From the NCBI RefSeq assembly GCF_017348915.1, contig NZ_CP071383.1, positions 3,100,001-3,164,000 of the forward strand: DNA of 64,000 nucleotides, written 5' to 3'. Shown piece by piece: positions 30,026 through 41,920 of this stretch (positions are counted from its first letter, which is position 1; each line of letters opens with the position of its first letter). The notes beneath the pieces were generated by a model. The model made no database searches. It was given only the letters and a program-made list of their open reading frames with translations, and had not been told where the DNA came from. A program made the translations under genes and the position numbers. This DNA comes from Leclercia pneumoniae. GTDB taxonomy: Bacteria; Pseudomonadota; Gammaproteobacteria; Enterobacterales; Enterobacteriaceae.

Positions 30026-30042
30026 TCTTTATCGTTATTCGA

Positions 30043-30669
30043 TTACTTAGTACCAAAAATCTTGTCGCCGGCATCGCCAAGCCCCGGGATAATGTACCCG
30101 TGCTCGTTCAGCCCCTGATCAACGGACGCGGTATAGAGCTCGACGTCCGGGTGCGCTTTTTCCAGTGCCGCGATACCTTCCGGTGCCGCCACCAGAACCA
30201 GCACTTTAATGCTGCTGCAGCCCGCTTTTTTCAGCAGGTCGATAGTGGCGATCATCGAACCGCCGGTCGCCAGCATCGGGTCAACGACCAGTGCCATACG
30301 CTCGTCGATGTTGGAAACCAGCTTCTGGAAGTACGGCACGGGCTCCAGGGTCTCTTCGTCACGGTAGATACCCACTACGCTAATACGTGCGCTGGGTACG
30401 TGCTCCAGAACGCCTTCCATCATGCCCAGACCTGCGCGCAGGATCGGCACAACGGTAATTTTTTTACCTTTGATCTGCTCAACCTGCACCGGGCCGTTCC
30501 AGCCTTCGATGGTCACTTTTTCGGTTTCGAGATCGGAGGTCGCTTCGTATGTCAGTAAGCTGCCCACTTCAGAGGCCAGTTCGCGAAAACGTTTCGTGCT
30601 GATGTCATGCTCACGCATCAGGCCCAGCTTGTGTTTTACCAGCGGGTGTTTCACTTCAACAATCTTCAT
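30043..30669 (-). CDS. upp: Uracil phosphoribosyltransferase
   Basis: Salvages uracil to UMP with PRPP. The PRPP-binding loop is [11 protein letters not shown] (about 128-138) and the uracil-binding end [18 protein letters not shown] is intact. The start at 30669 ([10 protein letters not shown]) gives 208 residues, equal to E. coli; a longer frame to 30747 covers the leader and is not coding. The promoter has the UTP-sensing initial sequence described separately. Confidence 0.98.
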   Translation of the reverse strand: MKIVEVKHPLVKHKLGLMREHDISTKRFRELASEVGSLLTYEATSDLETEKVTIEGWNGPVQVEQIKGKKITVVPILRAGLGMMEGVLEHVPSARISVVGIYRDEETLEPVPYFQKLVSNIDERMALVVDPMLATGGSMIATIDLLKKAGCSSIKVLVLVAAPEGIAALEKAHPDVELYTASVDQGLNEHGYIIPGLGDAGDKIFGTK

Positions 30670-30696
30670 ACTTTTCTCCTTCGGGGGTGGCAGCCA

Positions 30697-30718
30697 CAAA
30701 AAAAATCGCCGGATTATA
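30697..30718 (-). promoter_or_regulatory. upp promoter with UTP-sensing GATTTTTTTTG start
   Basis: On the minus strand a perfect -10 TATAAT (30713-30718) is followed six bases later by GATTTTTTTTG (30707 down to 30697). The initial transcribed sequence of E. coli upp is exactly this. There, high UTP favours starts at G or A that slip on the T run and abort, so upp is expressed when UTP is low. The leader from this G to the ATG is 38 bases. Confidence 0.8.
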
Positions 30719-30784
30719 CCGCTTTTTCGGGATTGCGCCATACCCAACTTGCTTGACGCAAATCAAGCAAAGTGTTCTGAGCAT

Positions 30785-30815
30785 AAAAAAGCCGGAGAAC
30801 AAGCTCCGGCTTTTT
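30785..30815. terminator. Bidirectional terminator downstream of the GH1 gene
   Basis: Stem AAAAAAGCCGGAG/CTCCGGCTTTTT with loop AACAAG. It closes the leftward GH1 gene and insulates the upp promoter. Confidence 0.9.
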
Positions 30816-30832
30816 AACGGCATTTTGCCCGC

Positions 30833-32290
<1,458 letters not shown>

Positions 32291-32310
32291 TTATCGGCAA
32301 AATTGAGCAC

Positions 32311-32324
32311 AGAAACCGGTTTCA
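32311..32324. promoter_or_regulatory. AscG-like LacI-family operator O1 upstream of the GH1 gene
   Basis: AGAAACCGGTTTCA matches the E. coli AscG operator TGAAACCGGTTTCA (as I recall it) at 13 of 14 bases and contains the perfect palindrome GAAACCGGTTTC. It lies 45 bases upstream of the GH1 start codon. Confidence 0.65.
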
Positions 32325-32367
32325 GTGGAATGATGTTCATTCATCGTAACGGTTGCAAGAACAAGAC

Positions 32368-32381
32368 TGTACCCGGTTTCA
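32368..32381. promoter_or_regulatory. AscG-like LacI-family operator O2 upstream of the GH1 gene
   Basis: TGTACCCGGTTTCA matches the same operator at 12 of 14 bases. Its centre is 57 bases from the O1 centre. A possible leftward promoter (TTGCAA, 17 bases, CATCAT) lies between the two, an arrangement that would suit repression by a looping tetramer or two dimers. Confidence 0.5.
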
Positions 32382-32467
32382 TTTTCGTGAACAGTATCAA
32401 CTTTGTACCGCCTAGCTGGTTGATGCAGAGCAAAAATCTTCATGCAAACTTCTGTTGCAGAATAGGC

Positions 32468-32483
32468 TCGCAAACGTTTGCCT
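32468..32483. promoter_or_regulatory. PurR box upstream of purMN
   Basis: TCGCAAACGTTTGCCT holds the central CGCAAACGTTTGC of the PurR operator, 14 of 16 matches. It lies 63 bases before the purM start. purMN is repressed by PurR in E. coli. Confidence 0.85.
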
Positions 32484-32543
32484 GGACTGTTAGAATTGCG
32501 CCGATTTTTCTTACTATCGCAATGCAATCGCGTGGGGACTTGA

Positions 32544-34222
<1,679 letters not shown>

Positions 34223-34232
34223 CGTGATACCG

Positions 34233-34257
34233 AGCCGGCGATTGCCGGCTTTTTTTT
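34233..34257 (+). terminator. purMN terminator
   Basis: Stem AGCCGGC/GCCGGCT, loop GATT, followed by at least seven T, 10 bases after the purN stop. Confidence 0.92.
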
Positions 34258-34318
34258 ATCTGCAAATCGCAAAAACTGTAAAAAAATCAGGCGTCTGATG
34301 ACGGTTATGCCCCTCCTA

Positions 34319-34340
34319 CGGTCAGTTAACTGTCATACTT
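34319..34340 (+). promoter_or_regulatory. Candidate Pho box upstream of ppk
   Basis: Two 11-base direct repeats, CGGTCAGTTAA and CTGTCATACTT, fit the PhoB pattern of CTGTCAT-type heptamers spaced by 11. The second repeat matches well, the first at 5 of 7. The site is about 100 bases before the ppk start. ppk belongs to the Pho regulon in Klebsiella and E. coli. Confidence 0.45.
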
Positions 34341-34435
34341 TTCTGGCACAGTTGGACATATCGTGACAATGCTCGCCATAATAAGGTTGAGACGGATTTG
34401 CCACGTCCTGTGATTGAACTGGAGTGTGAGTAGTA

Positions 34436-36496
34436 ATGGGTCAGGAAAAGTTATACATCGAGAAAGAGTTAAGCTGGTTAGCATTCAACGAGCGTGTCCT
34501 TCAGGAAGCGGCTGACAAGAGCAATCCGCTGATTGAGCGTATGCGTTTTCTGGGGATCTATTCCAATAACCTGGATGAGTTTTATAAAGTTCGCTTCGCT
34601 GAGCTGAAGCGCAGAATCATCATTAGCGAGGAGCAGGGACTCAACTCGAATTCACGCCATCTGCTCGGTAAGATTCAATCCCGCGTTTTGAAAGCCGATC
34701 AGGAATTCGATAGCCTGTATAACGAATTGCTGCTGGAAATGGCACGCAATCAAATCTTCCTCATCAATGAACGCCAACTCTCTGTCAACCAGCAAAGCTG
34801 GCTGCGTCACTACTTCAAACAGTACCTGCGCCAACATATCACGCCCATTCTTATCAATCGTGAAACCGATCTGGTGCAGTTCCTGAAAGATGATTACACC
34901 TATCTGGCGGTAGAGATTATTCGTGGCGATAATATTCGTTATGCGCTGCTGGAGATCCCGTCAGACAAAGTGCCGCGTTTCGTTAACTTGCCGCCGGAGA
35001 CCCCACGCCGACGTAAGCCAATGATCCTGCTGGATAACATCCTGCGTTACTGTCTGGATGATATCTTTAAAGGTTTCTTCGATTACGATGCGCTGAACGC
35101 CTACTCCATGAAGATGACCCGTGATGCCGAGTACGACCTGGTACACGAAATGGAAGCCAGCCTGATGGAGCTGATGTCATCGAGCCTGAAACAGCGCCTG
35201 ACGGCCGAGCCGGTACGCTTTGTCTATCAGCGCGACATGCCCGATGCCATGGTGGAGATGCTGCGCGATAAGCTCACCATCTCACGCTATGACTCCATCG
35301 TGCCCGGCGGGCGTTATCACAACTTTAAAGACTTCATTGGCTTCCCGAACGTTGGCAAAGCCAACCTGGTGAACAAACCGCTGCCGCGTCTGCGCCACCT
35401 CTGGTTCGACAAATTCCGCAACGGTTTCGATGCCATTCGCGAACGCGATGTCCTGCTTTATTATCCGTACCATACCTTCGAGCACGTGCTGGAGTTGATG
35501 CGCCAGGCCTCATTCGATCCGAACGTGCTGGCGATCAAAATCAACATCTACCGCGTAGCGAAAGACTCCCGCATTATTGATGCCATGATCCACGCCGCCC
35601 ATAACGGTAAAAAAGTGACCGTAGTGGTTGAGCTGCAGGCGCGTTTTGATGAAGAGGCCAATATCCACTGGGCCCGTCGTCTGACAGAAGCTGGGGTACA
35701 CGTTATCTTCTCCGCGCCGGGTCTAAAAATTCACGCCAAACTGTTCCTTATTTCGCGTAAAGAGGGTGAAGAGGTGGTGCGTTATGCCCACATCGGTACC
35801 GGCAACTTTAACGAGAAGACGGCGCGTATTTATACCGACTACTCGTTATTGACCGCCGATGCGCGTATCACCAATGAAGTGCGACGGGTCTTTAACTTTA
35901 TCGAGAACCCTTACCGTCCGGTGAGCTTCGACTATCTGCTGGTCTCTCCGCAGAATTCGCGTCGCCTGCTGTATGACATGATCGATCGTGAGATCGCCAA
36001 TGCGCAGCAAGGGGTGCCAGCAGGCATTACCCTCAAGCTGAACAACCTGGTCGATAAAGGGCTTGTTGATCGTCTGTACGCGGCCTCCAGCTCCGGTGTG
36101 CAGGTGAATCTGCTGATCCGCGGTATGTGCTCTCTGATCCCGGAACTGGAAGGTATTAGCGATAATATTCGCGTTATCAGCATCGTCGACCGCTATCTGG
36201 AGCACGATCGCGTCTATATTTTTGAAAACGGCGGCGACAAACGGGTGTATCTCTCCTCCGCCGACTGGATGACTCGCAACATCGACTACCGCATCGAAGT
36301 GGCGACACCGCTGCTTGATCCGCGGTTGAAACAACGCATTCTCGATATCATTGAAATCCTGTTAAGTGATACCGTAAAAGCACGTTATATCGATAAAGAA
36401 CTGAGTAATCGCTATGTGCCGCGCGGTAACCGCCGCAAAGTGCGGGCGCAGCTGGCGATTTACGACTATATCAAATCACTCGAGCAACCCGATTAA
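34436..36496 (+). CDS. ppk: Polyphosphate kinase 1
   Basis: Peripheral membrane enzyme that polymerises the gamma-phosphate of ATP into inorganic polyphosphate. 686 residues (E. coli 688). The autophosphorylated His is in the segment [16 protein letters not shown], the second catalytic His in [14 protein letters not shown], and the PLD-like pattern [19 protein letters not shown] is clear. It begins [21 protein letters not shown]. Only three bases separate its stop from ppx, so synthesis and breakdown of polyphosphate are in one operon. Confidence 0.98.
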   Translation: MGQEKLYIEKELSWLAFNERVLQEAADKSNPLIERMRFLGIYSNNLDEFYKVRFAELKRRIIISEEQGLNSNSRHLLGKIQSRVLKADQEFDSLYNELLLEMARNQIFLINERQLSVNQQSWLRHYFKQYLRQHITPILINRETDLVQFLKDDYTYLAVEIIRGDNIRYALLEIPSDKVPRFVNLPPETPRRRKPMILLDNILRYCLDDIFKGFFDYDALNAYSMKMTRDAEYDLVHEMEASLMELMSSSLKQRLTAEPVRFVYQRDMPDAMVEMLRDKLTISRYDSIVPGGRYHNFKDFIGFPNVGKANLVNKPLPRLRHLWFDKFRNGFDAIRERDVLLYYPYHTFEHVLELMRQASFDPNVLAIKINIYRVAKDSRIIDAMIHAAHNGKKVTVVVELQARFDEEANIHWARRLTEAGVHVIFSAPGLKIHAKLFLISRKEGEEVVRYAHIGTGNFNEKTARIYTDYSLLTADARITNEVRRVFNFIENPYRPVSFDYLLVSPQNSRRLLYDMIDREIANAQQGVPAGITLKLNNLVDKGLVDRLYAASSSGVQVNLLIRGMCSLIPELEGISDNIRVISIVDRYLEHDRVYIFENGGDKRVYLSSADWMTRNIDYRIEVATPLLDPRLKQRILDIIEILLSDTVKARYIDKELSNRYVPRGNRRKVRAQLAIYDYIKSLEQPD

Positions 36497-36499
36497 CCT

Positions 36500-38041
36500 A
36501 TGCCGATAAATGATACGACCCCACGACCGCAGGAATTTGCCGCGGTCGACCTTGGTTCTAACAGCTTCCACATGGTCATCGCCCGTGAGGTGGATGGCGC
36601 GATGCAGATCATCGGTCGCCTGAAACAGCGTGTCCATCTGGCGGATGGTCTGGATGAGAACAGCATGCTCAGCGAAGAGGCCATTGAGCGCGGGCTGAAC
36701 TGCCTGTCGCTGTTTGCTGAACGCCTGCAAGGTTTCGATCCCTCAAGCGTCTGCATCGTGGGCACCCATACGCTGCGTCAGGCGCTCAACGCGTCGGAGT
36801 TCCTCAAGCGCGCAGAGAAGGTCATCCCCTACCCGATCGAGATTATCTCGGGCAATGAAGAAGCCCGGCTGATCTTCATGGGCGTGGAACATACTCAGCC
36901 GGAAAAAGGGCGCAAGCTGGTAATCGATATCGGCGGCGGCTCCACTGAGCTGGTGATCGGCGAAAACTTTGAACCGCATCTGGTTGAAAGCCGCCGGATG
37001 GGCTGCGTAAGCTTTGCCCAGCTTTACTTCCCGGGCGGCGCCATCAGTCGCGATAATTTCCAGCGCGCGCGCATGGCCGCCGTGCAGAAACTGGAAACGC
37101 TGGCCTGGCAGTATCGTATTCATGGCTGGAACGTGGCGCTGGGCGCCTCAGGCTCCATTAAAGCCGCCCACGAAGTGCTACTGGCGATGGGTGAAAAAGA
37201 TGGGTTTATCACCCCTGAACGTCTGGTTATGCTGACGGAAGAGGTGCTCAAACATAAGAGCTTTGACGCGCTGAGTCTGCCTGGTCTCTCTGATGAGCGT
37301 AAAGCCGTGTTTGTGCCGGGGCTGGCAATTCTGTGCGGCGTTTTTGATGCGCTGGCGATTAAAGAACTCCGTCTCTCTGACGGCGCCCTGCGTGAAGGGG
37401 TGCTCTACGAGATGGAAGGCCGCTTCCGTCATCAGGATATCCGTAGCCGTACGGCTCAGAGCCTGGCCAATCAGTACAATATCGACCGCGAACAGGCGCG
37501 CCGCGTCCTGGAAACCACGACCCATATGTATGAACAGTGGGAAATCCAGAATCCGAAGCTGGCGCATCCGCAATTGGCAGCCCTGCTGAAATGGGCGGCC
37601 ATGCTGCACGAGGTGGGGCTTAACATTAATCACAGCGGGATGCACCGCCACTCGGCCTATATTCTGCAAAATAGCGATTTGCCCGGCTATAACCAGGAGC
37701 AGCAAACCATGATGGCCACCCTGGTGCGCTATCATCGCAAAGCGGTGAAGCTGGATGATATGCCACGCTTTACCCTGTTTAAGAAAAAGCAGTTCCTGCC
37801 CATGATTCAGCTGTTACGTTTAGGCGTGCTGCTGAATAACCAGCGTCAGGCGACCACAACGCCGCCTACGCTGACGCTCACCACGGATGATAACCACTGG
37901 ACGCTGAGCTTCCCGCACGACTGGTTCAGCCAGAACGCGCTGGTCTTGTTGGATCTGGAAAGAGAGCAGCAATACTGGAGCGCGGTTACCGGCTGGAACC
38001 TGAAAATCGAGGAAGAACACTCCCCGAACGTGGCGGCATAA
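36500..38041 (+). CDS. ppx: Exopolyphosphatase
   Basis: Processively removes terminal phosphates from polyphosphate; also acts on pppGpp. 513 residues like E. coli Ppx. The ASKHA ATPase-type phosphate loops are [17 protein letters not shown] (about 14-30) and [15 protein letters not shown] (about 141-155). An HD-like C-terminal region follows with [17 protein letters not shown]. It is the last gene of the ppk-ppx operon. The yfgF remnant converges on it with 9 bases between. Confidence 0.98.
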   Translation: MPINDTTPRPQEFAAVDLGSNSFHMVIAREVDGAMQIIGRLKQRVHLADGLDENSMLSEEAIERGLNCLSLFAERLQGFDPSSVCIVGTHTLRQALNASEFLKRAEKVIPYPIEIISGNEEARLIFMGVEHTQPEKGRKLVIDIGGGSTELVIGENFEPHLVESRRMGCVSFAQLYFPGGAISRDNFQRARMAAVQKLETLAWQYRIHGWNVALGASGSIKAAHEVLLAMGEKDGFITPERLVMLTEEVLKHKSFDALSLPGLSDERKAVFVPGLAILCGVFDALAIKELRLSDGALREGVLYEMEGRFRHQDIRSRTAQSLANQYNIDREQARRVLETTTHMYEQWEIQNPKLAHPQLAALLKWAAMLHEVGLNINHSGMHRHSAYILQNSDLPGYNQEQQTMMATLVRYHRKAVKLDDMPRFTLFKKKQFLPMIQLLRLGVLLNNQRQATTTPPTLTLTTDDNHWTLSFPHDWFSQNALVLLDLEREQQYWSAVTGWNLKIEEEHSPNVAA

Positions 38042-38050
38042 AACCCGCGA

Positions 38051-39782
38051 TCAGGCGCTCAGACCGGGCGCCTGATCGATGAGCAGATTCGTCATGACTT
38101 CGGGTTTGCCGATCAAATACCCCTGCAGATAATCAATGCCAGCGCCACTGCAGCATCGCGGATTTGTTCGTTTTCGACATACTCTGCCACCACCTGCATA
38201 TTCTTCATTCGCGCCAGATGGCATATCGAGGCCACAATTTGGTAATCCAGGCTGTTACTGACAATATTACGAATAAAACTGCCGTCGATTTTCAGGATAT
38301 CCGCATCCACATCCTTCAGGCGAGCATAGCTGGCGTAGCCGGTACCAAAATCATCTATCGCAATCCGACAGCCCATTTTTTGCAGCTGGCCCATGATCTG
38401 GTTCGCCAGCCCCGCATTGCCGAAACTGCTGCTTTCGGTGACTTCAAAAACAAGCTGCCAGGGCTCAATGGCATATTTTTGCAGCAGTCGGTTGACCTCA
38501 AGCGGCAACTGGGCGCGGCAAATCGCGCTGGGTGAAAGATTGATCGCAAAACGCTGACCCGGCATAGAGACGCGATTGTCGGCCATAAACTGCAAAGTCT
38601 TCTCCAGCACCCACAAGTCGATCCGCGAAGAGAGGCCAAACTCCTGGGCCACGGGTAAAAACAGATCCGGAGAGATCATTTCGCCTTTATCGTCGCGCAT
38701 TCGCAGCAGCACCTCATGATAGTGATCCCCGCGAATTCCCTGAACAGGCTGCACCATCAGAACAAAGGCGTCGTTTTCCAGCGCCCGCTGTACGCGGTTC
38801 ATCATCTCGACTTTATCTTTCAGCCCGCGCTGCATATTAAGGGCACCACGCTGCTGCAGATTTTCTGGATGACAGGTGGAGAGGGAGAGATCGGCGATGG
38901 TGCTCAGCTCACCCAGCAAAAGATAGAGATGGGCGACGGGCGAGCGCACGTAGCAGTAGCTCACTCCCACCTGCGGTTGTAGCGGCATCCCGTCCCAGTA
39001 GAACCGAAAGCGTTTAATTTGCTGATCCAGTTCCTCAATCCGGGTCTGGTAGGATTCGGTATTGAGGCGTAGCGCCAGATCGTGTCCGGAAAGTTGATAG
39101 ACGCACTCATCAGGCTGCAGGTAACCGTTCAGCCACTCCGCCAGTTTCTGTTTGTACTGTATCCGGAGCAGGACGCCGTAATTACGCCCCAGCACTTCCA
39201 GCTCCGGTATGCGCAGGAAACAGAGCGCTGACCAGGGCCTTTCATCCAGCGCGCGGCTGAGCGCACGCAGGTTAGGCATATGGACGACCGGATCCAGAAA
39301 TGCCAGACGACGAGCATGAATGCTGATGGCGCGCTGACGTGTTGCCAGCATGCCCATGTACACCACGACGAAGGTAAAGACGAGGTAGCTGGACGAGGTG
39401 ATCGTGAGCTGGATGTCATACCCCTCTGACAGGGGAATATAGCGATAGAAATAGTGTATAGAGACAATCAGCACCGGCGTCCAGAGCAGTGACATCAGCT
39501 TATAACCGAAACGCATTGAACCCCAGAGCATAACCGGCATCAGCAGTGACAGGGTATAGTTGGTGCTGAAGATAGAGCTGTTCTCGTTCATCGGCCATAA
39601 CAGCATTCCCAGCAGGATGCCGTTGATGATAAGCCAGAGCACGATCTCCAGCGCGGTAACCTTCGGGTCGAATTGAGCACGAATCTGCGACACCAGGCTG
39701 CGCAGATAGCGCGGATGGCGGATTGCGCGCAGCAGCACGTAGCAGAACGGGACCCCGGTCAGACAGCCTACCAGCAGTCCCT
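38051..39782 (-). pseudogene. yfgF: yfgF (pdeF) remnant: truncated by IS1 and frameshifted
   Basis: Remnant of the membrane-bound c-di-GMP phosphodiesterase YfgF. The surviving part corresponds to about residues 190-747 of the E. coli protein: the last helices of the MASE1 sensor, a degenerate GGDEF and the EAL domain (EVLLRM in place of EALLR, DDFGTGYASYARL intact). The first third is missing; the coding sequence starts abruptly at the IS1 end, in mid-helix (QGLLVGCLTGVPFCYVLLR). Near 38137-38141 one G is missing from what should read CTGGGCATTGAT, so the frame ends early in LIICRGI. The other frame continues as IDYLQGYLIGKP and ends at 38051. Either lesion should abolish function. Confidence 0.9.
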
Positions 39783-39797
39783 GGTAATGAATCCAAC

Positions 39798-40301
39798 TTA
39801 TTGATAGTGTTTTATGTTCAGATAATGCCCGATGACTTTGTCATGCAGCTCCACCGATTTTGAGAACGACAGCGACTTCCGTCCCAGCCGTGCCAGGTGC
39901 TGCCTCAGATTCAGGTTATGCCGCTCAATTCGCTGCGTATATCGCTTGCTGATTACGTGCAGCTTTCCCTTCAGGCGGGATTCATACAGCGGCCAGCCAT
40001 CCGTCATCCATATCACCACGTCAAAGGGTGACAGCAGGCTCATAAGACGCCCCAGCGTCGCCATAGTGCGTTCACCGAATACGTGCGCAACAACCGTCTT
40101 CCGGAGCCTGTCATACGCGTAAAACAGCCAGCGCTGGAGCGATTTAGCCCCGACATAGCCCCACTGTTCGTCCATTTCCGCGCAGACGATGACGTCACTG
40201 CCCGGCTGTATGCGCGAGGTTACCGACTGCGGCCTGAGTTTTTTAAGTGACGTAAAATCGTGTTGAGGCCAACGCCCATAATGCGGGCGGTTGCCCGGCA
40301 T
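39798..40301 (-). CDS. insB: IS1 InsB (transposase catalytic part)
   Basis: 167-residue InsB frame. The active transposase InsAB' is made by a -1 frameshift from insA. DDE-type catalytic segments are visible ([12 protein letters not shown] and [11 protein letters not shown]). The frame is intact and complete, so the element may still be mobile. Confidence 0.93.
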
Positions 40302-40495
40302 CCAACGCCATTCATGGCCATATCAATGATTTTCTGGTGCGTACCGGGTTGAGAAGCGGTGTAAGTGAACTGCAGTTGCCATGTTTTACGGCAGTGAGAG
40401 CAGAGATAGCGCTGATGTCCGGCGGTGCTTTTGCCGTTACGCACCACCCCGTCAGTAGCTGAACAGGAGGGACAGCTGATAGAAACAGAAGCCAC
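40220..40495 (-). CDS. insA: IS1 InsA (regulatory/DNA-binding part)
   Basis: 91-residue InsA starting at GTG ([16 protein letters not shown]). The N-terminal zinc finger uses CPSC and CSHC pairs, followed by a helix-turn-helix ([22 protein letters not shown]). InsA binds the IS1 ends and represses; its 3' end overlaps insB' for frameshifting. Confidence 0.93.
40238..40244 (-). promoter_or_regulatory. IS1 programmed -1 frameshift site
   Basis: AAAAAAC on the minus strand within the insA-insB' overlap, the slippery heptamer used to produce InsAB' transposase. Confidence 0.85.
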
Positions 40496-40714
40496 TGGAG
40501 CACCTCAAAAACACCATCATACACTAAATCAGTAAGTTGGCAGCATCACCGATATTTTTGTGCGATTTATCAATGGTGTAAATTAACTGATTAATATACA
40601 TAACAATGGATTATTTAAATGCTGACAGAATTTTACATAAGCATTAATTGACCCCGCTTCGCCGCTATGCCTTAATGAGCCTATCGCCCGGAAGGGTATT
40701 ATCTGGATAACATT

Positions 40715-40903
40715 GTGAGTCAGGCTACACGTATGCGAAAACGACATCGGTTTAACACTCGGATGACGCGCATCATTTTGCTTATTAGTTTTCTCTTCTT
40801 CTTTGGCCGCTTCGTTTATTCCTCGATAGGTGCCTGGTATCATCATCAGGACAAACTCGAGTCGCAGCAATCCTCCCTCTCTGTTGATACTGCCGTTCGG
40901 TAA
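40715..40903 (+). CDS. yfgG: Small membrane protein YfgG
   Basis: 62-residue protein with a basic N-terminus and one membrane helix (IILLISFLFFFGRFVYSSIG). It matches E. coli YfgG along its length (MSQAT-MRKRHRFN start). GTG at 40715 is chosen because it gives this N-terminus; ATG at 40733 would give MRKRHRF and is an alternative. E. coli YfgG has been reported to matter for nickel/cobalt tolerance, which I cannot test here. It survived the deletion that removed the 5' part of the divergent yfgF, and the 164 bases between IS1 and the start are AT-rich. Confidence 0.85.
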   Translation: MSQATRMRKRHRFNTRMTRIILLISFLFFFGRFVYSSIGAWYHHQDKLESQQSSLSVDTAVR

Positions 40904-40947
40904 CCCTTATTGCGGAATAAATAAAATTCCTTCATTGACCTTGCCTG

Positions 40948-41823
40948 CTATTTTTCCTGCTGCAGCAGTCTGATCAACCCACTTATGCCTTTGCTAAGAA
41001 TTTTGTCCTGACGCATGACAATGGCCAACTGGCGATGTAATACCGGCGTTAATGACAATACGCATAACCCTTCGCGATCGGCCACCTGCTCTACCGCCAT
41101 ACGTGGAACGATGCTGTACCCCAGCCCGGCGCGAACCATCCTTTTTATCGCTTCGATGCTACCCAGCTGCATCACCGGTTCCGGCTGTAACCCACTCGCC
41201 TGAAACCAGCCGTCAATAAGCGCACGCGTTCCACTTCCCGACTCAAACGCTATCAGCGGCAGGGTGTGTAACGAATCCGGCGTGGGCTCACACTCCTCCT
41301 CCTGCGCAGAAATACAGACAAACTCCTCGTCGAGAATCGGTGTAATTTCCAGCCCTCTGCCGCTGACCGGCATCGTCACTAGCCCCAGGTCGAGGCGATT
41401 CTCTTCAATAGCGCGCACCACGCCGGGGGTATTGCCGGTGGTCACCCCCACCTTCAGCAGCGGGTACATCTCCCGTAACTGCTGCAACAGCGGCGGTAGC
41501 AGATGAATACAGGCCGTCGCCCCTGTGCCAAGCGACACTGTCCCGCTCACTTCATGGCTGAACGCATCCAGCGAACGCAGGGTCTCTTCGACCGCCTGCT
41601 CAATACGTTCGCCGTGGGTCAGCAATGCCAGACCGGCGGCAGTGGCCTTTACGCCCCGTCCGGTGCGCTCGAGGAGTCGTGAACGTAAAAAATGTTCCAG
41701 TTGTCGGATTTGTAAACTGACGGCAGGCTGCGAGATCCCCAGCACGTCTGCCGCTGCGGAAAAGCTTCCCCGCTGAATAACCAGCCGGAAGGTGGCCAGA
41801 TGTGCCAGGTTGAGCGTCGTCAT
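40948..41823 (-). CDS. LysR-family transcriptional regulator
   Basis: 291 residues with an N-terminal winged helix-turn-helix (about 6-64: FRLVIQRGSFSAAADVLGIS then QPAVSLQIRQLE) and a C-terminal type 2 periplasmic-binding-like effector domain (about 90-290). Divergent from an MFS transporter gene with a 97-base gap, the classical arrangement in which a LysR protein regulates its neighbour. The effector is unknown. No counterpart is present at this site in E. coli. Confidence 0.9.
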   Translation of the reverse strand: MTTLNLAHLATFRLVIQRGSFSAAADVLGISQPAVSLQIRQLEHFLRSRLLERTGRGVKATAAGLALLTHGERIEQAVEETLRSLDAFSHEVSGTVSLGTGATACIHLLPPLLQQLREMYPLLKVGVTTGNTPGVVRAIEENRLDLGLVTMPVSGRGLEITPILDEEFVCISAQEEECEPTPDSLHTLPLIAFESGSGTRALIDGWFQASGLQPEPVMQLGSIEAIKRMVRAGLGYSIVPRMAVEQVADREGLCVLSLTPVLHRQLAIVMRQDKILSKGISGLIRLLQQEK

Positions 41824-41920
41824 ACAAAGTTTCTCTTATACGGGTGATAACCGTCAGGACCTGCCTGCACCTTACCGCGCCCAGTATGCTCGGGACAACT
41901 GCATAACGGAATGAAAGATA

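Larger units (their letters stand above)
39783..40550 (-). mobile_element. IS1 insertion sequence, 768 bp
   Basis: Full-length IS1: the right end GGTAATGAATCCAACTTATT at 39783 and the left end, in reverse, GGTGATGCTGCCAACTTACT up to 40550. The length is exactly 768. It carries insA and insB' with the AAAAAAC slippage site. The flanking bases (GCAGTCCCT on the left, GATATTTTT on the right) are not a direct repeat, so this is not a simple insertion. The terminal repeat at 39783 differs at one position from the usual GGTAATGACTCC. Together with the lost 5' part of yfgF it points to an IS1-adjacent deletion. Confidence 0.95.

Noticed and set aside
39500..39796. A 98-codon minus-strand frame spanning the yfgF/IS1 junction
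   Set aside because: It is out of frame with yfgF and has no similarity; the real yfgF frame is adjacent.
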